20,266 bases of DNA, taken from positions 1 through 20,266 of the IMG/VR virus record IMGVR_UViG_3300047382_000463; one strand, written 5' to 3'. Below the pieces are notes generated by a model. That model had not been told where the DNA came from. It saw only the letters and a list, made by a program, of their open reading frames with translations, and searched no databases. This stretch comes from a virus. The position numbers and the translations under genes are program-made. Shown in pieces: positions 5,846-14,800 of the stretch; position 1 is the first letter of the stretch; each line of letters begins with the position of its first letter.

Positions 5846-8800
5846 ATGCCTGAACAATTTCCAGGTCTAGATCTCGGAGCCGGCGACTACAAACCAGGGT
5901 CTGATGACGATGACATTTTAGGACTTAGCAAGTTTAGCAGTAAACCAAGCCCTAAACCATACCAGCCATTCGGAGGTCCTATTCAGCAGGCTCCTCAGAG
6001 CTACGCCCAGCCTCAGAGCTACGAGCCCGCCCAGAACTTTTCCGAGCCTAGTTACAATGTATTCTCCGACGACGAGCTTGATACCTACGAGCGTGCGAAG
6101 AAGGACTACAGCTATATCAGTCGATACTCCGGCGATGCCCGCGAGATAGCTAATAAGAGAAAGTCTGCGTACGACGACTTCATGAAGAACAAGCTCACCC
6201 CCTTCTTTGAAAGCGTGGGTGGTTTCGGAGATTTCGATGACGATGATGGGTACATATCTGCGCTCGATGAGATGGAGGCTAGCACCCTTAAAACCAGCCA
6301 ACTGGATGACGGCTTTTTTGGCCCGTCCAAGGAGAAGATTGCCGCTGGCGAAAGCCTCCAAAACTTCAAGCTTTGGAGCAGCCCCAATGGTCTTAGGGAT
6401 CAGTACCGCAGGCTTCGGGCCGAAAGGGATCAGTATCAAGGGATCGCCGATACTTATAAGAACGAAAAGATTCGCCGCCTTGAGCAATTAACCAGTATTC
6501 CGATCCCAGCCAAGCAGGCATTGGACGATGCTCTTAAGTCGCGGGGCAAAAGTCCTGGCAGCAAAAAGAAAATGAATGAAATGCTCGACGGCATGAGCTG
6601 GGAGCAGCCTGTTGTCGGGTATGATGGGGAGGTACAAAATTTAGAAAGCGTAGATCCACGGGCTAAGATCAATCCGGCTATTGGATATGACGGGCAGGGT
6701 AATCAATCGAGCAAAGCCCAGCGAGAGCGCGTCGCTGCCGCCATGCGCGGAGATATTAAAGGCGTATTATCAAGAAGGCAGCATATCGCCAGAGAGCGCC
6801 AGCTTCGGGATAAAGGTATATTATTTTCACAATCTGGATTGCTTGATGGCCGCCCGATCGGGATGAGTCGTAGTGATGTCGATCTGCTTGATATTGACGA
6901 CATGAAAAAGATGGGCATCGAGGAGTACCGCGGTGTACCGATCGAGCAAGCCTTTCTTGCATTGGGTGGTGAAGAAAGGTTGCAGGTAGCAAAAGTTTTA
7001 GAGGCTACTCGTGGTGCCTATTTAAATTACGAAAACGCTCAGATTAAGTGGCTTGCGGGTAATCAGAAACCCGCTCTCAAGAAGAAAATGGACGAGGCTC
7101 AGGAAGCCTTTACAAAGTCTATTGGGTTAGCCGCAGAGTTTGGGCTTACGGACGAGCTTGTTGAGCAGAACGAGAAGAAGGGATTTTTCGCCCGCATGGG
7201 GGACAGTGTTGATCGCGGTCTCAAGCTCAATGAAATGAGTAAATATGCGAGCGACTTTTTCTTCAATGCTGCTGATCAGTCGGACATCGAAAAATTCATT
7301 AAGGCTGCAACAGAGTTTGGAGAGATCCCCGTCGGTTCTGCATCGCAGAAGTTTCAATCGTATCAATCGAAAGGTCTGTGGGATTCGATAAGTAATTTAT
7401 TATTTGAAAATACGAGTGCTATCCCTGAGCTCTTTACGGAGTCTATGGCGTCTTTCCTTCCTGCTTATGTAAGAACAGGTGCTAAGACAATAACTACTGC
7501 AGCAGCAGTAGGTGCACTTACACCTATTCCTGGTGGAGCTTTAGGATCTGCTGGTGTTGCCGCTCGTTTAAACTGGGGTGTTGCATCCTTGGTGTTGGAA
7601 TATTCGGGCATGGTTTTGGAAGGCATGCAAAAGCTTGGTATAGATTGGCAAAATCCAAAGGTCTTTACCGCTGCATGGAATAACGAAGCTGTTCGTGAAA
7701 AGATAAAGGATCGTGCTCTTAAGAAAGGTGTACCAATTGCATTATTTGATGCTATGTCTGGTATGCTGGCTGGTCGTATATCTGGAGCGATGCACCATGT
7801 AGGAGGGTCGATCAAGGGAGGAAAGCTTATAGATGCAGCTGCATGGAAAAGGTCTCAAGCTACCGCTCCTAAATTTACAAAATTCCAGCGTGCCGGAAAT
7901 GCCGCAGCAGATATTGCTGCCGATGCCACACTTGGTATGGCGGGTGAATTTGTTGGTCAGGCATGGAGTAAAGAGCCTGGTGAAGCTTGGGATACCAATG
8001 CTATTGCTGCGGAAGGTATTATTGGTCTTGGGCCTGGTTTGGCCGGCGCTGCTTATCAGGTATCTCCTGCCAATAAGGTCGATTTAAGCAGCACACCTTT
8101 TGATTATGAGGAAGTAAAAAATACTGAGTCTGGACAGACCGGTGTTGTAAATCTGGCGGGTTTTAGAAACCAGTTTAGTTCTTATAATAATGCACAGGGA
8201 GCAGCGGCTCATGTTATCAATGAGGGTAACTATGCCAATGCGGAGCAGAAGAAAAATGCGACCGCAGTGCTTACCGATTTAATGTCTCGTTTCTATGCAT
8301 TAAATCCTGAAGCGATGAGTAAATTAAAACTCGTCGTTGCTGACCGCACACCCTTTGCAGATAAAGAGATGGAAGGGTCCTTTCACAAGGATAACGAGAC
8401 TGGCACTTATGCGATCTATTTAAACCGCAATAAAATTGGCCAAGATCCGTTAGGTGTATTTTTGCACGAAGCAGGTCACCTCGCTCGCGAGCTGATGATT
8501 TCACAGGATCAGCTTATGGAGATCTATGAAGCTGTTGGTGTAGATGCTCAAAAAGATTCATTTTCTCAGTACACATTAAAAGTACCCGACGCTAAGTACA
8601 GCCAGCTTGACGAGTCTCAAAAAGCACAGGTTGATCGTGCATGGAATGCAAAGCGTATGACTCCTATGGTACGCGCAGAAGAGTGGTTTTCTTATCAATG
8701 GGCCAGCCTTCTTGCCGGCCGCAATGTTGATTCTGCGGTTAAGACAGAGTATCAAAACTTCTTAACTAAAGTCCTTCACCCTACGATCGAGCGGTTTACT

Positions 8801-11800
8801 GGTGGCGAATCAACTGGTGGGTCGAAAGAGCAGCAGTTTGGTCTTAATCAAATGATCCTTGGTAAAATGGGTTTTACGCCCAATGGTTTTTCTAAGGATG
8901 CCGGGCCTAGCTTTGGTCAATACTATCATGAACGCCCGGGCATGGCTCAGCAGTTCTTTGATAATCAAACACCTATTCAACAGAGGGGTGATGATGAAGC
9001 CTTAAACTCCTTAATGCGTAAAATTGCATCGATTAAAGGTATTCAAGGAGAAGCCCAAGCAAAGAAGATCGCAGAAGGCGTAAATAAGATTTTAGGTAAG
9101 AAATTACTACCTACTGAGATGTCTGCCTATACCGAGACTGAGCTTGGTAATGTTCAAGAAAACATCGTAGATAACCGCGTTAGCCTTGGGGATGATGTAG
9201 CAACTGGTGAGATTTACAAAAAGCTTGAGGGCGAAGATGCTAAGCGTGGTGCCGAGCAGCTTTTAAATAAAGAGAGCAAAACAAAGACCGAAAATGCTGT
9301 CGATGCATTACAGAAAGATGCTGAGCGTGATCTTGTTAGTGTAGAGAAACAGTTTAAATCTTCGAAGGACCGTGCCGAAAGAAAGAGAATTGGTAAAAAG
9401 GTTATTGAGGCTCGCAAAAGAGTAAAATCCCTAAATCTACCAAAAGAAAAAGCGGTTAAAGATGACTCCCCGGAGGGTGTCGCTCGCGAGATTACTAGTC
9501 GTGCAAAGCGTGGCGAATCTGTAGTCGCTCAGGAAGACCGCGTTATATCCAGGATTAACGAGGTTCAAAACCTTTTACCTTCTGCAAGTATTAAAGAGAG
9601 TGGTGGTAAGTTTTCTTTAACTACTCGACTTCCTGGCACTCGTCGCAGCGGGCCTGCTCAAAAATTTGATACTCGGGAAGCTGCGGAGAAAGCACAAAAA
9701 GAATTCTATGCTGCTGAGCGCGAAAAGCTAAAGACTGTATCTGAAAAAGTTACTGCTATGAGCAAGCTTGTGCTCGACCAGAAAGCTTTTGAGAAGCGCG
9801 CTAAGGAAGCGAAGGAAAAACTTTTAGACGAGACCAGCGGTCAGGAAGGAGATATTTCCTATGGCCAGATCATTGCTGAGATCATGGATCTCAATGCATT
9901 GCAGGACAGCGCTATCTTTTCGAGTGCTCTTGCTGGTGTTGGACTAGCTGATGTATCCAGCTTAAAAGCCGCCAGTGCTGAGATGGTACGCCAAGCATTT
10001 GTTGAATATGAACAGCGTGTAGAATTTGCAACCGGGGCGATAAGTACCCGTATTGCTGAGCTTGAAAGATCGAAGGAAGCTATTCTCAACCCGACAGCTC
10101 TTGGGGCTAAGCAAGCTAAAGACTACAAATATTCCCACAAGATCGTAGTAGTAATTAACCGCTTAGGTAACAAAGTACAATATCGCGAGTGGGACGGTTC
10201 TAAATTCGGACCAAAAAAATCTGCTGAACGAAGTGCAAAAGGTTCAAAAGATAAAAAAGAGGGTGACTACATTCAGCGGTATAACGACAAGTACCACAAG
10301 TATCTAGCTAAAGAGTATAAAGCAGCAAAAGCAGTTGCGGAAAAGGAGAAGGGCTTAAACCCAAAGTTTATTCAGTATAAGCAAAACCTTAATCAAGGAG
10401 CGCCCAAGCAATCGGTCAAGGCAAAGGCACCAGCCAAGACGAAGGCGCCGGTAAAGCAGGAGGAGACTAAAGCCAAGCCCGAAGCAACAAAGGAAGAGCC
10501 CAAAAAGACTGAGTTTACAAAAGAGCAGAAGGCTGAGCTAGCAGACATCAATAAAAAGCTCAAGATGCTCAAGCAATATCTGCATGCGATCGAGCCAGAG
10601 AAAACAACGATCGATTGGAAGGATGTCCCGCATTTTAATTATTACAAATATGTTGGCCCCGGAAGAGCTCCGACAAAAGAAAATGGTGGTTTCAAAACCG
10701 AGAATTTTGTGAAGTACACTCTTGGACAGCTCGCTAGTAGCGGAAGAGACACAGCTATTTGGCATAAGAAAAAGGGTAGGTGGGAAGAAGTTGGTGGTGT
10801 ATCCGACAGCCAGTCTTATCTATTCAAATATACAAACTGGAGGCTGTGGGAGGGTTCTAAGACTCAGCCCAAGGCTAAGGCTAAGGCTAAGGCTAAGGCT
10901 AAGGCTAAGGCTAAGGCGAAAACAGAGGATTCGGAGAAATCGCCAGAGCCCGAAACCGCTCAAATAGACGAGATCCAGGACAAGGACGGTAATGTCATTT
11001 CTACGGACCCAACCGCCCTTGGCTCAGGCATCGATAAAAGCCAGGCATTCAATCCGTTTTTAAATGGTAGGAAGCTTACGGACAAGCTCAGTTGGTTCGG
11101 TGGCAAAACAGTGCAGGAATATGTCAATATGCTTGATGCTGTGCGTGCATCAGTCGCTATGCCGGAGGGTGTAGGAACCAACCGATATACGGACAAGGAT
11201 CGACTATTTTTCCAGTCTGAAAAGGGTACACCTATTGCAAGTATGATGCTCTTCAGATTGCGGGAGATGGATAAGAAAGCAGGTAAAAATTATCGCGATT
11301 TGGTAAATGGAGATATTGACAGGGTCATGCTTTCCGAAATGGCAGTCTATGAATTGGCTACCGGTCGCGGGCTTGAGATATTGGACGATCGTGATTTTCG
11401 GGGATCGAAGCAGCAAAGGTACCACCAGATTTTAGAATTACGAGCATCTGAGATTGCTAAGGATATTGCCGAATATGAGCAGCTTCTAGAAAAAACGGAT
11501 GATCCAAAGGAGCGTGCCCGTATAGAGCGCATGCTTAATGGATACGACGAGGAGCTCGAAACAACCGGTGCAATAAAGCCCGGCAAATCACCTGCTTTGA
11601 ATAAGCCCGGCAAAGATGTAAAAGGAGCAAGGATACCTGGTCTTAGGCAAAAACTTGCAGCCTTGTACTTTGACTACGATGAGATCGGTGCATTTCAAGG
11701 AGAAGAGACCGGTGGATATTTTGCTAAGATTCATGGTGGTAAGCAGTGGACTGAGACATTGACAGAGTTCTTATTCTACAAAGAAAAGTTGGATGCGATC

Positions 11801-14800
11801 GATAAGATCACTGATATTTGGGAGTCTGATATTGCCGAGGATATGGGCGTTGCAAACCGCAGAAAGCCTGATGAATCAAAATCTGAACCTGGATGGACTG
11901 GCGACCTGCAAGCTTGGAATAAATTAACTGCGGATGAGCGCCGTCTATTTATAGCTAAAGAGCTTCGAAAAATAGAAGGTATTGAAGATGCCTACGAGGA
12001 AGCAAAAAAGAAGTACGAAGATCTTAGAGACAAAGCAAAGTCTGAGTTTGAAGAAGTTGTTTCTGAAAAGATTGCTGAGGAGAGTACACAAGCAGCAAAG
12101 GCGTGGGGTGCAGATGTTGCATCTCCTGATGAGTATGAATTCTTTGCATTGGGCGAGCTTGATACACAAACAGTAAAATCTGGCAAAGGGCACGGATCAT
12201 TTGCCCGTGGGTCCGCCGACCAAGGAATCGCAGTTCTCGACCTTTTCGCTGCATCCCGAGCCGAAGACTTTTCACCAAGCCGTACAACTTTTGGTACAGG
12301 TTCTGGTTCTGAGCAGATGAGCCCGGACATTGCTAGGAGCTTGGAAAATAAAAGGTCTCAGGCCATGGAAAAAGCATTGGCTGAAGAATTTAACAGCGAG
12401 AAGTATCAGGACATTCCCGTATATGAAATCACAAAGCCCGACGGTAAAAAGCTGAAGGTCAAAAGAGTAAAAGGTTTGTGGAAGAAGGGTAACGGTCATG
12501 TACTTCCTAAGAATTTAGAATCTCGTGCTCGTGATCAGTTCTTGATTGATAATCCAGAAATTGAAAGCCGTGCTCGCCAACAAGTCGCGTTGATGGATGC
12601 ACAAGCTACTTCTGGAATATCCTCGGGCAACTCTGTAAGCCCTGTTCAATTTGTTGAGTATTTACTTAGTCAGATCAAGACCAAGAAGTTCAATCCCAAA
12701 TCAGATAATGCATTAAAGAAAGCCGTTCTATCTCTTCAATACGAGCCATCGTCTGAGGTTAATGGTGACAATTATAAGCAACTCCCTGGCGGACCTGCTG
12801 GAGGCATCGTTCCATATGTATGGGCAGATTTTATTAAGGAAGCGTATAAGCTGCTTAATATTAAAGAAGACCCAACTTTTGTAGCTTCAAAGAATCCCAA
12901 AAAGTCAGGATGGAAGAACTTATCCGAGGAGGTGCGCAGAACTGTTGTATTAGATAATGGTAAGAGTACTCAAATATCAGAGACTAATACATTGTGGAGT
13001 AATGGAGTGCCCGATATTGATACTGCGGTTAAGCAGGTTAAACCTATTATCCAAGCGGTTTACGATGCAGGCCGCGTGCGTCTGGCCGACGGTCGTGGGT
13101 TTGATGAAACTGAGACATCAAAAAACTCTTCGAATGCAACAAATGTTCTGCAGCGAAACACGATCGATAACTCCATCGAAGACTTCATTAGAGAGGATGC
13201 CCCTGAAGGTGTTCTTGATAATATGGAAACTGATGACAGCGGTTTTAAAGGTGTTCAAAAGGGTGATGGTGTAAGTGGCGAAGCTGTAGACTCCAAGCAG
13301 ATTAATAAGATCGAGGATATAAAATTAAATGATCCTGTATCTTTCAGAGGTTCTGATTTCACACTAGATCCTTTAAACGATAAAATATCCCAAGCATTAT
13401 CCGGCACTGAAACGAATCGGAAACTGTTTAATCTTAAGAAAGACGGCAAAGCACTTTCTCTTGAAAAGATCATGCGCGAGTTCCGCACAGACGAAGTCTT
13501 TTGGAATGCGTTTGATATGCCCATGCCTCCCACCAAAAAGTATTTAATGTATAAATGGGCCAAGGATCTTAAGCAGCATCTAAACTATGCAAAGCTAAAG
13601 GTGAGAGTCATGGATCCTGGTACTAGCTCGCTATCTTCTGGAGTAACAGATGATTCGATCGCGGCCACACGGATTCTCACACAGCTTGCTAATAAAGTAG
13701 GTTTAGGAGAGTCCGGCAGGCAGGACTTAAAAGACTATTTTGCTAAGCACAAAAAGAGTTTCAGTAAAGACGGTGTCGTTGCAGCAGCTTTGGATAGCGC
13801 ACGCCCCTCTACGGGTATTATATCTAAAGCACTAAAAGACTTAGGCATCGAAAATAAGGACTTGCTTGAAGCCCTCGATGTCAAAGGTCTTTGGCAGCAG
13901 TACTTTGGTAAAACGGACGAAATCGTTCGTCAGGCCCACCTTCGTTTTATTGAGCCTATTGAAGATGCGCTCCTTGACCATGGAATTTCTAATGAGCAGT
14001 GGGGTAAGTATTTAATCGCTCGTGCTGCCCCTAGTCGAAACGAACATATAAAAAAGCTATATCTTGAGTATCTTAAAGATGCAAAGGACGAACATAAAGA
14101 AGCCATTCAGGAGATGATTGATAAGAATGGCGATCGTATGAGTGGCGTATCTACCGAGCTTGCAATTGAAGTTGTCCAGACCATGGAGAAGGACAAAAAC
14201 TTCTCAGCCTTTCTTAAAGACGAAAGAAATCCTTTGCAGAAGTTTTACGAGTTTAACCGTGAAGGTCTGATACATCGTAGAGAAGGCGGCTTAATGAAGA
14301 ACGACAAGGACGGCGGGATTAACGAAGAACTCGCCATGGTTAACGCCAGCTCATCATTCAATTGGAAAAAACAAGGTGGTTCGGCTTTCATGTACCAGTT
14401 TAACGGCCAAGATAATAACTATTCTTACGCACCCATGCAGGGCTTCGAGGGTGAAACGCAGACCTTATTTGATAATGAGCGTGCATATGAGATTGGCGGG
14501 AAATCTAGTACTGCAGCCGGTCGTGCATGGGATATGCCTAAGCATAAGTTCCTATTCAAAGGATCGTTCGGCCGGCTTGGTGAAAATGCCGTTGCTCCAG
14601 ACCCTGAAATGGTTTTCCCCGTTGCACAGTCTCAATATTATGAAGGTGCCATCCTTGGCCAAAAGAACACCGTTTCCAATGCTTTCGGGCTGGCCTTTGA
14701 GATTTTCCGTGCAGTTGCTTATTTCGGAAAAGAAGTAAGTGGCGATGCTTTGCCGCTATTAGACTTAAACAATGTGCCAGGAGGGAAAGAAATTCTTAGC

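Noticed and set aside
5918-6487. Minus-strand open frame of 189 codons
   Set aside because: It lies entirely antisense to the giant gene's N-terminal part, and its composition is what antisense of Glu/Asp/Lys-rich coding gives.
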